64,000 bases of DNA from Perkinsus olseni (GCA_013115135.1 JABANP010000159.1:1-64000), one strand, 5' to 3'; shown: positions 28,972 to 41,410, numbered from the stretch's first letter. Notes: generated by a model from the letters alone, not told the origin. Numbers and translations are program-made.

Positions 28972-30994
28972 AATTAACTTTTTATCCGGGCCTTAGCAGT
29001 TTAGGACTTGAGCAGTTTTGCAGTTGTTGCAAAATTTATCGGCAAGTGTCAATCCCACTAGAGCTGATTTTTTCAGAGCTCCGTCATTCAACTAGAGTGA
29101 CCACGCCGCTCACAATGTAGGCTCGTTACGGGCCGCTCGCATCTTTAGTTAGGGTTGAGAGCGGCTCGTGATCAACCTTGATGATTATATTTTCACATCA
29201 CTTGCGTACAGTTTCCCGTTTTTACTATTTCCCGTTTTTTACTAAGGCAACGAAGTGTATGCGCCCCTTGAAGTGGCCCAATTTCCCCATCTTCTCTGTC
29301 GGCGATGATTGCATCGGTTGTCTGCGCTGCGTAGTACCATCGAGTTTTTCAGATTAAGCCACATACTTTCCCCGATATCCTTCATTTCGTGATACATCCA
29401 TATTCGACGGTGAGTCCGGTTTCATTGCAGGTCAACCCTACGAGTTGCGTTGGAAAAGTAACATCAAGGAAAACTCACGGCATTGAAAATCGACGGGACT
29501 CTCGAGGTCAGACTTCCGAGGCTGCCGTACGAAGGCCACAATATGGTAAGCGTTCCGAAGACACACTTATCCGGCTAGAAGACCCCGAGTAATGCCACGG
29601 ATCTTCAAAGCGAGAACGATATACAGTGTATTATACACTGTGTATATTATACACCCCTTCACGAACACCCCTTGGGGAGAACATGAAGGGATAGCTTTCT
29701 GAAAGACACTCTTAACATCATGGGAGTCCCATTGAGGTTTGGCATCAGATCAGGCGCAAAGTTGTGGATATACCTCCCCAGTAAAAGTTGGTATTTCGAG
29801 GTGCGATTTCAAGCCGAGTATGCCAAGAATTTGTGGAGATAATATTTTACGACTTGAAGTCGTAAAAGAAGGTTCCGGGGTTCTTCAAGGTTTCGAGAAG
29901 TCGGACTTCTCGAATTCTCGCTAGCTATGAAAAGTTAGGCCCTTGGAGGTTATATTTTCCCAATTATTAGAACATACCTCCCTGAGTTACAGTACCGGAT
30001 TCTTGCTGGTAACAGCGCAGTGCGCACGAGTCGAAAAGGTGTATATGGCATATACTATATGCACCATATCATAAAATTAAAAATTTGTGGAAGGCTGTAG
30101 GTCGGCTTAGCTGATGTCTGGCCCTCGCGTTTGAACCAACTTCCAATCCAGGACTGAGAGTTGCCAACTCTATGTTAGGCCCCAACTCCGAGTTGGGGCT
30201 GTAGCCGTGACGGACCTGAAGGCAGTGTGGGTAACAAGGAGGGACGACGACTACCCTCCCTCTGCCTATGCCGCCGGATCCCGCGTCTGGCTGCGCACCA
30301 CAGGTACACAACTCCTTTGTGTGTGCGACCAAGCCAGCAAGTGCCTACAAGGTGTAGGCTACAACTGGATATCGGGGTATGTTCAGACTCACCTGTGGTC
30401 TGTGTTTGTGGCTCGGGTGGGACTGATCATCTCGCGTAGAGGCTGCAGAGCCGCTCACATCGTTAGAGACACTATGACAAACTGAGAAGCGAAACGTGGC
30501 TGCGGTTCATGCGTCTCGCAGAAACGCCTCTTTTTTGTCGAGTCTCGGCGTTCTCAGAACGGAATACCACGATACTAGAATGTTGCGACTCGAGAATATC
30601 GCAAACGATGATCATTACTACGGCAATTTCCACCACCCTGGCTAGTGATCTAGCAAGTGTCGCTAGTACACAGATCGTGTTCCCGTCCGTCACAATTCCA
30701 CCGCCGAGGAGAGCCTCCGGGAGTGACCTCAGCGCAACTGCCTCAACGGAGGAGGTCTTGAGAAGAACGAATACTACGAGAACGTCCACTGAACTGGAAT
30801 GCCTCCCGTGCACTGCACGGCGTGCCCTCGAATTTCCGACTTCCTATTTCACTCAAGTATCACCTGTGATTCGTACCCATTTGAGCAATGCTCAAGTGGC
30901 ATCTACATGCTTAACAAGTATGTACGATTATACGCAGAGATCTTACTTGAAGTAGTTACCAGAAGTAAGGAACTTCTCCTCCCTTGAGCGATAA

Positions 30995-31014
30995 TCGAAA
31001 ATTTCGATTCGAAA
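30995..31014. repeat. zigzag
   Basis: TCGAAA-a-TTTCGA-t-TCGAAA then T; the preceding base is A. Confidence 0.85.
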
Positions 31015-31718
31015 TGTTGTGTCTCAGTCCGATCCATCCGACGCAGCATTCGCACTAACTGAACATAAAATTCTGTGAATAGCCTACCAGCAACTTCGAT
31101 CAGATTCTTCCGTATTGCTTCCGCTGATAACTCCAGGCTGGAATGACAGTTGTTCCGACTGAGTTGAACGGTAACAGTCAGAAGCCGAGCTGGAAGGAGC
31201 GGCCGGCTATACCGGATGATGGAAGGCCCCCGTGCTTGTTATAGAGTCCGTGCTCTCACATCTCTCTGTGTGATCTCTGTCACTATGGCATGCACATTAA
31301 CTCTTCGCATAGACTACAGCCAGATAGTACTACTATCTGTAAGGCTTTTCTCCTCATCTGATGAAGCTCATCACCATATTCACGGTGGTCGTGTTGATCC
31401 ATGTGGTCACTACGTAACCCGTATGGACTTCACCGCTTCTGGAGCCCACTCGCTCTCGCGGAGCTCACTGCCTAAATCTCACTTGCGATTCTATCGTAAT
31501 TGGAGTTGCACTTGCGCTGTGTATAAGTTTAGACAGTCACAGTATAACTTATACTATAACCCCATTTGGCCACCAGTCACGAGAACCACAATGTACTGTT
31601 GTTGACAACCATGATGACTCAGTAACGTAGCCCTCCCAGATCTGATGCAGTACGTCCTACTGATGATATAGTTGCGATATTGGGAGAGACTGATCACAGT
31701 CGCTGTTTCTGGAAAAGC

Positions 31719-31738
31719 CGTGAAGTTCACGGCGTGAA
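31719..31738. repeat. zigzag
   Basis: CGTGAA-g-TTCACG-g-CGTGAA then C; the preceding base is C. Confidence 0.85.
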
Positions 31739-33592
31739 CCTCCCACGATCGTGAGTTCCCTGAACATTGGTACGAACTCGGCTGACGTGAGGATCTGTCG
31801 GATCCTGAAATGATTTGAGTCACATCAGGCTGACGTCCCCCCATTTTCATCTCATGACACTGGCTGATGGAGGGCCACGTGGACTCCTTGAAACACCCCT
31901 AAAAGGGACTCCCTATGCTAGCTCTGAATGTCACCGCATCTCGCATTGACTAACACCAGTGTCGAAGTCATGCTCGGTTCGAGCTGCTGCACCTTTCGAG
32001 CAGCTCGAATGGTGTAGACGATGCTTCCCGGAACCTCGGTTCATTGTGATAGTGGTGTTTGGGCCAAACAGTTCGTCGCATAAGTTCCTCGTTGGACGCT
32101 TCGATACTACCTCGTCTGGTTAATTGGCTCCACGAAGGTCCTATTGTGAACCGTTTCACGCCACCAGAACCAGACGAACACTTCTCCGGCCAACTGGCTG
32201 CAATCTGATGGCATCAATCATGTGCGCCGCCAAGGGGGGGTGCACAGCCAGTATGCGTTATCATTGGCAACACCGTGAACAGCCTATGACTAGTAGTCGA
32301 AACCCTTCCGGCAGTGCAAGAATGAGCGCGAACCGGCACCGTGCTGGTAGCACGCGGCGTGCTGCACGCCTTACGACGTCTGTGGTACTGATATTCCACC
32401 CGATATGGAGTGTTAAACAGCCAGGTCAATGAGCTGAGGTGATAACGCAGGGTGGCGTCAGGGACACCACGACACTACACAGCATATCATGTTCCCCGCC
32501 TGGAACACTACGAGCCAAACCCCCCTGCCCGTCCGACAGGTGCATTTCTACCGTACTGTGAGATTACTCTCTAGTGGCTGAGCCGATTCGGCCTCCCCTG
32601 CCTTTGTGAGCTCGGAAGCCTCCAAGGCGCTCCGTTGCTCGGTATATATAACTCGGTCAGGTCATGGTCGCAGCTATATGCCATCCAAACCATGACGAAT
32701 TAGGAGAATTGGCACTTGCTCTTTCACTCTAGAGGCCTAGCCATCTTTGGGAGAAGTTGGGAACGATCTCTCACATAAGAGAGCATATGAAAACATATAA
32801 GGCCCCTTCACTCGCGTGCGACACCGAGCTGCCTGCAGTCACCCGGCAGGTTGGCCGAAGGTTCTGAGGGTTCACGGCCGGAAAGGGGAACGTGACAGTG
32901 GCAGCGTCACACTGCTAGTAAGCAAGTAGGAGGTCTCCACTCAGCATTTTCTCGAAGCACGGTGTCAGGGCGGAATGCTGACGAGCATACTAAAGATTCC
33001 CACTCAAAAATAGACAGTACGACAACGAGTCGCCTGTCCTGTAGTAGTCAGTGCATAGAGATTCGGACACTCCAGAGGTTCACTCTGAACCGTTCAGAGG
33101 TTCTACGGGTTGGGAGGGACGCGTGACACTGAGAGTTACTAACTCAGTTAGTAGAAAACTAGGAGGACTTCATGTCTCTTGTTCTCGAACTGCGGTATCA
33201 GTTGAGGATATCGACGGCTATAGGAAAAGTGATCGAGAACGGAAGGGTGGCAAGCCCAGAACGAAGCTCTCGTGCTGTGCTGCTTCAGAGCCTTTTCGAG
33301 CTGTCTGGGAGAATTTAGAAATTCTTCGTCAAGGAAGTCCAAAACGATCGGCAGGCATCGATTATTAGACAGCTAGCTGCCTGTCTTCCGGTCCCTTCTT
33401 GCTAGCAGTGAAACTTTCACTGCAGTGATTGACTTATCCTCGGTGATATTGAGTTCAGTGGTAATTTGGTGCGATGGTGGACAGTAATGTGAATGAACTC
33501 CGGAGGAATTCTTCCTTGTCTCTCATCTATTGCAGACGCTGGGCTGCGGTCGTGTCTCGTGCAGCGGATAACAGGAGATCCCTTCGTACGCG

Positions 33593-33612
33593 CACGAAGT
33601 TCGTGCCACGAA
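33593..33612. repeat. zigzag upstream of E4
   Basis: CACGAA-g-TTCGTG-c-CACGAA then C; the preceding base is G. The region upstream of E3 (27190-27220) is alignable and shorter here. Confidence 0.85.
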
Positions 33613-33753
33613 CGCGTGTGCTGCCCCCAAGTGAAGTTCAGTTCATTGCCCAGTTAGTGAGCACATCTCTTCGTCGTTGTCCTGAACAACGACAATTTGT
33701 TCGACGGCTGCCCTCAGTCGACTTTCGTAGGCTGTGTGATAATCTCCCACACT

Positions 33754-35391
33754 ATGCCTGCTGCTCGCCAGTATCTCATACCACTGCTTTGTCTCGCTAC
33801 AGCAGACGAGGCACTTGGTGGGGACGTCCGTGGGTCAGCTCTCAGAAGCGTTCAGAGCAGCAAGCTGGAACCCGTTCCTGGTGATTGCATCAACGGGTTC
33901 CTACATCCCGGGTTCGACGCGTGAGTCCGACCTCTTCTACCGAGGTTGACACCGTTGCTACGGAGTCTGTAGCAAGGGTGCCAAGCTCCTCGGGGTATTC
34001 TGAAGGCGTTTCCCTTTCAGGGTTAAATGCCTGCCGGTATTCTTGAACCACATGGTAGTGAGCGCAGCTGCTCCTAACATAACTGAGGAGCTCCGGCGAC
34101 AGAAGTAGGTGGGCGACATGTCTCAGAGAAATATTATCCATCTATTAGGCGAGAAGTCAGTGACGAGACCTATTACACCGTCGAGCTCTATAATGTGACC
34201 TATCTGAAGAATGGTAAGGTGCTTCCGACTCGGAACTTCCGAGTGAAGCTTCCTCCTTTAGAATATGACCGTTGCCCCTCGTCGTCAATCTTGACTTCTG
34301 CTGTCTCAGGTGCTACTCACGAGAATCATCTTCGTGTACTTCCTCAAAACTACACGATCCATACCGTGATAGGCGAGCCCCACCAGAACCAATCAGCCGG
34401 CACTCCTCAGCTGACTGATCGCGTCGTCGACGATGACCTTCCTGTGGTTCGAGAAAGAGGGTTCGGGGCTCACCAGCCTCCGCTGACTACAAAGATGGGA
34501 GAGGGTGGCATCCCCGGAAGTGATAAGTTCAGCTTTGACATGAAGGTCTCCGAGCATCTGACTCTTACACGTTCTTACTATCGCCACGTTCCCCAGGGTG
34601 GCAACATCGAGGGTATACTCATCCAGTACCACGGTTGGAGCGACACATGCGTGTCATGGGAAGGGTACTCCAAAACTACTGCCATCGCCGATAAGTACGG
34701 TCTGATACTCATAACTGCCTGTGGTTCTAACTACGGCTGATTTTCGACCTTTGCGAAACACATTCATGGATGGAATGCGGGTACTTGCAGCATCCAAAGA
34801 CAAGATATTGACGACGTTGAGTACACGAGGATTATTCTCCAGAGAGAAAACAAGAACAACTTGCCAGTCTTCGGTTATGGTTACAGTAATGGTGGTATGA
34901 TGGTGGAGTCCTTGCTATGTCATAAAGTTATCCAGAAGGCCGTCGCAGTGAACGCTGTTTTGGCTCTGTATCCCGGCCTACAAGGAAGCTTCAAGACCTG
35001 TGATAATCTCTATAATAATGCTTCCCTGGGCCCTAAGCCTCCGGTGCCAAGGGTGGCCAGTGTACACTGCATCGATGATGAAGTTGTGCCTTACAATGGC
35101 TCAGTCCTGAGCCCTCCCACTCTCCACTATTTCGCAGAGACCCTGTTCCCAAGGACTAACAGGGATATCAGACGCTGGGCCGGCAGAATCGGGTGCGAGA
35201 GGAAGAACACTACTAGAACTAGGATGAACAAGTGGACTAGACTAAAGGAATGGAAGTGTCCAGCAGAGGAGAGGGCTGTCTCTATCAAGAGGTCCAACTG
35301 CAGCTACTATGGTTCGCCCCATGCTGTTGTCAGAACCTTCGACCTCGACCCCGCTGATTGGGCGGTGAAATTTTTCATTGATAACCCCTAG
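33754..35391 (+). pseudogene. LpqC/PHB-depolymerase-like esterase E4 (in-frame stop)
   Basis: Exons 33754-33920, 34021-34104, 34149-34213 and 34310-35391 mirror E3. Signal peptide MPAARQYLIPLLCLATADEA. The hydrolase is interrupted by TGA at 34738-34740, where E3 has TGG (Trp of NYGWFST). The second cysteine of the GWNAGTCC motif is Ser. The rest, including GYGYSNGGMM and HCIDDEVVPYNGS, is preserved. Two independent lesions near each other argue for a pseudogene rather than a sequencing error. Intron 3 carries a 14-bp zigzag insertion relative to E3. Stop-codon readthrough or reassignment is unlikely because TGA terminates E1-E3. Confidence 0.8.
34223..34242. repeat. zigzag micro-insertion in intron 3 of E4
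   Basis: TTCCGA-c-TCGGAA-c-TTCCGA then G. E3 at 27810-27816 reads TTCCGA-G; removing 14 bp makes the two introns align without gaps. Confidence 0.9.
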
Positions 35392-36282
35392 CTTTTCTTC
35401 TTTCGAGCACGCAAATGCCAACGATGTGCACCACGCTTACCTTGATGTCCAGTGTTAGCCATTGGTTGGTCTGTGCTGTTGATGGTTTTTTTCATCAACT
35501 GTTCCGAACCACGAACGCTGAGTTCGTGATGCGAAAGTTTGTTATCAAAGGCCAGCATATCACGTATGACACATTATGATGTTTTACGGATGACTCAATA
35601 TCGATTTCCGATTATTTTCCATTACAACAAGCCGTAATCGAGATCGCTAAATCTCGTCGCCGCTGAGCCCGGCTTCATTTTTATTTGAGCAGTTCGTGGG
35701 AGTTGAGTGCACTAAAGTCAGCCGAGAGAGGAAAATCTTCTCGGTCACGAAACGTAGTGGACCGAGGGAAGGAAGGTGACTGTTCAACCGTCTCGTTGGC
35801 ATAGAGCCTGAGCATAAGGGGTGACGATGAATCAGCCTTCGACACACGTCGCACAAACTATATCCGGATCGATCCATATATCGGGTGATGCAGCTATTGC
35901 GTTCCGCCATTCATTTACCAACATATAGCACCCTATGCGAAATTTCTCATAGGGACCTACTCTACGCTCGTGGTGGGACGGTCCCGCACTGCTATTACCA
36001 CCACGAGCCGTCCCATTTCTAGTCAGGGCTGGATGACGCTAGCCCAGCTGGATATCGCCGTCCTAAACACTTGCGGGCCACAACGGCCGGTCTCGCCCAG
36101 GGAGGAGAAGCCTACCGTCAAGCTCAGACTGTGATTAGTCTACAACTATCGAGATTGGCAAAGCCTCCCAAACAACTCTACAGAAATAACTCCTCCGCCC
36201 TCACATCGCATGCGCTGTTGAATAAATGGGCCAATCGCTCACAGACAATCGAATAACCTATTTAATGCACGACAGCGCAATG
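35392..36282. other. intergenic, no gene seen
   Basis: A minus frame 35647-35910 is open but has no recognisable features. An imperfect inverted repeat around CTCGTGGT and ACCACGAG lies at 35968-36009. Confidence 0.4.
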
Positions 36283-36519
36283 CTATGAATGGACCACATG
36301 AGTCCTAATACTACCCAGTGAGTAGAACCCAGTCTCTCTTGCAATAACATAACTTATGTCGCTTGCATTTCCTAAAACCTCCGATTTCTCCGTCCATTCC
36401 ACGCAAAAATGTAGCCAATTTAATACTTCCGTACTAGTTCTTCCCATTTCCGCAAAGTACGACTCTCCAACTCTATCGAGATATTCGTCATATGGCAGGA
36501 GGAGCCGGGGACACATCAA
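36283..36519 (-). CDS. hypothetical short frame downstream of archease
   Basis: The minus frame contains PYDEYLDRVGESYFAEMGR and VLNWLHFCVEWTEKSEVLG, a balanced acidic/aromatic composition unlike most shadow frames here. There is no family match, no intron signals and no paralogue. Could be an exon of a gene on the minus strand; low support. Confidence 0.25.
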   Translation of the reverse strand: MMCPRLLLPYDEYLDRVGESYFAEMGRTSTEVLNWLHFCVEWTEKSEVLGNASDISYVIARETGFYSLGSIRTHVVHS

Positions 36520-36683
36520 TGAAGAATTTTCAGCTGCTCATTAGTTTACTACTCAACAAGTGAACTTCGCTCACACGACAAGAGAGAGACTAATAACAAT
36601 CGCCTTTGCTGGACAAGCAGTATTTAATCAGTACATTCAATGATTTAACAATGAATCGGTTCAGTTTTTGTGGGAGAAGCAAG

Positions 36684-38205
36684 CTATATGTCAATAAGAA
36701 AGTGTATATCACAACGGTTGCCGCCGTCTTCCCCTTCATCGATTTCCATACCATGTAACGTGATGGCCTTTATTTCCGTACCTTGTTCATGACGACTCAA
36801 GTCCATATGCTCACCGTATCTGCATAGCAAAGATGAGAGACGCCCTCCTGTCTGATTTGAGCGAGGGCGCGGTAGTAGGCCTAACTAGGCCGCCTAGTTA
36901 TAACGCACAAGTTGTCAAGCTGGCACACTTAAATCGAGTCTTCAATTTCGCGTATTCTCAAACAAGTCGCGCGGAAATCCCCACAAAATATTGCACGACA
37001 TCGCTCGCGCAGGTTATAAATGTTCTCGTTAGTAACCGATGTGATTGCCCACCAAAGAATATATAAGGTCGTGTAGTTGCCGCGGCGAGTTAAACGGCCT
37101 GGAAGAACAGACCGCGACGTAACTCCGCTAGCATAACGATATTACCGAAACGATATGATGAGATGATCCGCGATGATTTTCATGCTGCTGCCCATAATAA
37201 TACATCACAAGGATTGGGCTCGGATTCATCAGCATACGTCTCCAAGAGGGGCCCTCCCGCAGTATTTCCCACATGAGCGATCTTTGCACAACTAGGTGAT
37301 GATGAAGTTACAGGCACTTAAGAAATCAGAGAGTATTTAGTCGCAGCTAGTGGCAGTCAGCCACTCGACAAGCTTCGAAACTGATGATGTCTACTACACG
37401 AATTTATTGTAACGTTCGACCGGCCCGCCCTGATCCCTCCTTTATTACACATGAGCATCGATAGCTCCCTGCTTCAGATCTAGTCTCTCGATACGGACAC
37501 ACCTCGTGAGAAAGCTATCCCTCTCGTAGAATAGGAAGAGGAGCTCTTCGAGGAACTTGTACCTGTTTCTGATCAGATGAAGCCAGCCAGTGATGCAAAT
37601 AGCAACAGGGATTAGCTGAACAGTGAGTGAAATGCCGGTGAGTGTTCAAAAAAGGACAGGTACTTTCGTTCTCCTTACGGAGGCTTCCACACTCGGATTA
37701 CCTTCAACAATCACTTACGTCAGATTGTGTTTATTAGCTTCCTCATAAGGGTTCCAGTCTAACACTAAATGGCTCCTTCAGAACAGGGTTCACTTCCGTT
37801 ATCTCGGTCATATACCTAATCAAAATGAATGACACTCAAGTCTCGGGCCGCAACTCTAGATCAAACTCTCCCTCATGATGGGAAGAGACTCTCTTCCCAT
37901 CGTTTACTCTCTTCAAGCGAGTAAAAACCCGGGCCGCGTCCAGTCCGCACACCAGAGTCTACCATAGTATCCTTCGTGCGGAGAGACGGTACGTTCATCA
38001 ATGTCACAGTAGTCAACGAATAACGTCCAAGCGTTTGGTGAGCACCCCCCGAGAAGTACCCCGTGAGCGCTTCTCCGCTGTTCTCGAGAGCCTCCTTGTA
38101 GTCCCGGCCCCATGCATGTATTATAACATCTGCAGGATGGTCGAGATACTCCCATTTCCGTTCTCGATTGACGTCAGATGGAAGCTCGAAATGCTCTTGT
38201 GACAT
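36684..38205 (-). CDS. archease (tRNA-ligase cofactor)
   Basis: Four exons on minus. Exon 1 38205-38060 has KWEYLDHPADVIIHAWG, the archease signature Y-L-D-H-x-A-D-x-x-x-H-A-x-G. Exon 2 starts 37815 (YMTEITEVNPVLKEPFSVRL) behind a TTTGATTAG acceptor and joins exon 1 in phase. Exon 3 37568-37449 (FLEELLFLFYERDSFLTR) matches the 'LLxxFLDE..' helix. Exon 4 36819-36684 (YGEHMDLSRHEQGTEIKAIT) ends in CDIHFLIDI-stop, the family's C-terminal V-x-x-I-I-D-I; exon 3 joins exon 4 through a GTAATA donor. The exon 2/3 junction is unresolved because exon 2's frame meets TGA soon after RLEP. Archease activates RtcB-type RNA ligases. Introns (about 245-630 bp) are long for this window. Confidence 0.8.
36820..37448. 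other. intron of the archease gene
   Basis: Contains near-zigzag material (TAACTAGGC-c-GCCTAGTTA, 36882-36900) and the plus frame 36833-37066, which has no recognisable features. Confidence 0.5.
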
Positions 38206-38523
38206 AATAAAACGGAAAGTTATATTCAACCTATCTTCTGTGTAGAAAGAACAATGCCCGCATCTTCGTAAATGATGGCCAAACCGATACTCCCTCGCGT
38301 GACGATCAAGGCGATAGGTATTCACTCCCTTGAGCGTTGATTCATCAATTCATGCAGCTGTGCCACTTGTAGTTTACATTGGCGTGCCTATGCCCAGACC
38401 AAAAAGAGAAAAGTATTGCGAAAAATGACGAACTCACGTGAGGGAGATCACCACTACAAGTGACCAGGTCCCTCCTAACCCTCCCAAACACAAACCAGTG
38501 CTCACTCAAGTAGAAAGTCAAGG

Positions 38524-38884
38524 CTAGCTGGCAACCCGAGCATGCTGAACATGCTGAAGTAGCGAGAACCAGTCCTCCCCCGAAAGCATACCGCATCGAA
38601 GATCCTCTAGAGTAATCTTTGCGCAAACAGACTGTGCGAATGGACATGCAGGTCGACTTCGCCGAGTTGCATACCATGAGTTCGTTCGTCCGGATGCATC
38701 ACTGATCACAACCTGAAAGTCCCCGGATCTGCTCTTCGATGGCTGCCGAGGGCTGGCCCGGAATCCACAGAAACTTGGAAACATAGACAGTCTTCCATCA
38801 GGAAGGCCTGCAAAAACTACATCGCTGCCTGAGAGGCGAAATGCTTTGGATTTGGACGTGAAGTATGGCTTTTCCCGGCCAATC
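38524..38884 (-). CDS. hypothetical exon, minus strand
   Basis: Reads KPYFTSKSKAFRLSGSDVVF, then AGLPDGRLSMFPSFCGFR, KITLEDLRCGMLSGEDWFSLL and a stop. The sequence looks coding (balanced composition, GLPDGR..MF reminiscent of beta-propeller blades) but I do not recognise the family. An odd palindrome, ATCTCAGAA-t-TTCTGAGAT (38882-38900), lies at its 5' edge. Confidence 0.35.
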
Positions 38885-38991
38885 TCAGAATTTCTGAGAT
38901 GTCAGCATTGGCCATTCTGAATCAGAAAACAAATTACTGCGACGACGAGGCACACCAATTAACAAAGGGCTCGCCGAGCCCTAAGCCCACC

Positions 38992-39297
38992 TCAGGCATT
39001 GAAGAATTCCGAGAACTGCAGTCCTCGCGAAAGATTCTTCCAGTTATCGGAGATAACGATCCGACGTTCGAGAGCGGTTAGCAGGTACCCCAAGACGCGG
39101 GCCAAGTAGCGCTGCGACGCCGTCACAGACTGCACGCGTGTCGTCCTCCTTAGGGATCTCCTCTCCACCATGCTGTGCACGTCCATGGCCGCCAAGCCTC
39201 TCTCGACAAGAGATCCACCCTCAGTGTATTCCAATACCACTAGTGTTACACTAGCTGCCTCACTGTCCCAAAACCCAGACAGCCACTGGGGAGGCAA
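38992..39297 (-). CDS. hypothetical exon, minus strand
   Basis: 101-residue frame with SVTLVVLEYTEGGSLVERG and RYLARVLGYLLTALERRI. It may belong to the same gene as 38524-38884 (same strand, about 110 bp apart). Unknown function. Contains an odd palindrome CTAGTGT-t-ACACTAG (39240-39254) near its start. Confidence 0.3.
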   Translation of the reverse strand: MPPQWLSGFWDSEAASVTLVVLEYTEGGSLVERGLAAMDVHSMVERRSLRRTTRVQSVTASQRYLARVLGYLLTALERRIVISDNWKNLSRGLQFSEFFNA

Positions 39298-39790
39298 GCA
39301 CTAGCGTGCACGTGTTCTAAGCTAACTACCTCAGCTAACATGCCCATGCGTCGAACCCGACGAGCTCGAAAGACACCACGGGATTAATCGGATTTCATCT
39401 GTCAAGATGATATGATGGTATCTCTGCCATACCCTGCCAACCACAGCCCCAGTAACATTAATTGCTCACCGAAGAATGCGCACCCCCAGAGGATCGAAGT
39501 AGCTAAGCTGTCAGCTTGCGTACCAAGATTAGCTGCGGCGAGGGGTGACACGCTGCCTTGCCGCTCTACGAAACCACCGAGGGACGTTTCGAGTAACGCC
39601 TGCTTCAGACTCTGAGGACTACCTCCGGTCCACTTGGTGAGGCGAGTCCTCGCTTCAGTGCAGATGAGAGCACTTCGTGGAGGCTTGGGTACCGCATGAT
39701 TCGTAGGCGGGGACTAGGCTTGATCGAACGTGGCCGGATTGTCTCGGATGGACGCTGGCAGGGTGACTTCTGCTGTGCTTTTCCGGAAAC

Positions 39791-41410
39791 ATGTCAACCT
39801 CAAAGTATCTAACCTTGCTGCTCGGCTCCGTCGCAGTACTCACTGAGGCCATGGGAGAACATATCGCGGGAGGCCATCGGGAGATTTCTAAGCAGCGCCA
39901 TGCAGCCAATCCCCTGGAGAATGTCTCGAGGATTTCGACGAAGCTGCCTCCGAGACGTAATTCCCGGGTCGTGAACTTGACTCCACAAGAATATCTGAGC
40001 TTTCTGGCGGATCTCGCTCGTCTTTTTCAGCGAGAACTGCGTACCGATATTCTGGAACCACATGGTGGTGAGCGCAGCCACTCCTCAGATAACTCAGGAG
40101 CTCAGGCGACGGAGGTAAGCGGAGGGCCAGGGCCTCAGGCCCTGTATGGATTCCTGCCCCATCGAAGACTGGCTGAGGTTTCTTTTTGCAGACGAGACGT
40201 CAGTGGTGAAACCTATTACACCGTTGAGCTCTACAATGTGGTGTCTTCAGACAAGGGTGAGTGACTTGTTACTGCGGTTGCCTTCACCATAGCATGATCG
40301 TCCATATATCGATCTCGGCCATTTCAGGCGCAGTTCACGAGAACCAGCTTCGTGTACTTCCTCAAGATTATGTTATTCACACCGTCATTGACCAGCCCAA
40401 TCAAAACCGATCAAGCTACACTCCTCAGCTGACCGTTCACATCGTCGACATAATGCCAACTCCTCGAGGAGGGCGTGCGACATCCGAGGTTTCTGCGGCC
40501 AGGAGAGTACAAAGAGACGGGATCCCGGGAATGGAAAGCTTCAGCTTCGACATGAAGGTCTCTGATAGTTGGACGTTAACACGTCATTATTATCGTCATG
40601 TGCCCCAGGGGGTACCGATCAAGGGTATACTCATTCAGTATCACAGTTGGCGGAAGACTTGTGAGAGCTGGGAGAGGAGACACAAGCCAATTCCCTCTCG
40701 CCGATAAGTATGGTTTGATATTGATAATTGCCTGTGGGAGTGAATATGGATGGTACTCGAGTGTCTTCAAGAGCATCTCTGGATGGAATGCGGGCATCTG
40801 CTGCGTCAAGAGACAAGATATCGATGACGTTGAGTACACGAGGATGATCATCAAGAGGGAGAACAAGAACAACTTGCCAGTCTATGGTTACGGCCTCAGT
40901 AATGGTGGTATGATGGTGGAATCTCTCCTGTGCCATAAAGTCATTCAAATGGCGGTCTCGGTCAATGGCGTATTGGCTTTGAACCCTGGTCTGCAAGGAT
41001 CATTCAAGACTTGTGATAACCTCTATAATGATGCCTCTCTCGGCCCGAAGCCTCCGGTGCCTAGGGTGGCCAGCATACACTGCCTCGATGACGATATCGT
41101 TCCCTACAATGGTTCGCTCGGCTACCCCAAAGCTAGGCGCTTCTTGAGTACCTACTTTGCTACCAACCTCCTACCGAGGACTAACAGGGATATCAGGCGC
41201 TGGGCAGGTAGAGTTGGATGCAAGAAGAAGGAGACTACTAAAACTAAGATAGCCAAATGGACAAGACTGAAGGAGTGGAAGTGTCCAGCAAAGAAGAGGG
41301 TCGTCTCTATCAAGAGAATCAACTGCAGGCATTACCGCTCTCCCCACTTCGTCACAAAAACGCCCGAACTTGATCCCGCAGAATGGGCGATCAAATTTTT
41401 CCTCCGCTAG
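39791..41410 (+). pseudogene. LpqC/PHB-depolymerase-like esterase E5 (frameshifts, lost donor)
   Basis: Paralogue of E6. Signal peptide MSTSKYLTLLLGSVAVLTEA. Exon 1 has two 1-bp insertions relative to E6, and its donor GTAAGT is replaced (GACGAAGCTGCC at about 39946). Exons 40031-40114, 40192-40256 and 40328-41410 keep their GT-AG borders. In the hydrolase an extra T at about 40700 shifts the frame before LADKYGLILI. Downstream GYGLSNGGMM and HCLDDDIVPYNGS remain. Three separate lesions make it a pseudogene. Intron 2 carries a 14-bp zigzag insertion (40123-40142). Confidence 0.8.
40123..40142. repeat. zigzag micro-insertion in intron 2 of E5
   Basis: AGGGCC-a-GGGCCT-c-AGGCCC then T; the first word has one substitution. 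E6 at 51812-51818 reads AGGCCC-T, 14 bp shorter. Confidence 0.85.

Larger units (their letters stand above)
28972..33753. other. long gene-poor region with palindromes; weak hypothetical frames
   Basis: Contents: odd palindromes at 29845-29867 (TTTTACGACTT-g-AAGTCGTAAAA), 29892-29914 (TTCGAGAAGTC-g-GACTTCTCGAA) and 30179-30199 (GCCCCAACTC-c-GAGTTGGGGC); zigzags at 30995, 31719 and 33593; and the dispersed repeat at 30180-30370. A minus frame 30472-30813 encodes two hydrophobic stretches (LVVFVLLKTSS and VVEIAVVMIIVCDIL) but lacks family similarity I can name. AT-rich palindromic words occur near 29620-29655 and 30040-30070. The part from 33358 is the upstream region duplicated with E4. Confidence 0.5.

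Noticed and set aside
34738..34740. Reassigned TGA codon in E4
   Set aside because: TGA is used as the terminal stop in sister genes, and E4 has a second lesion nearby, so a pseudogene is simpler.
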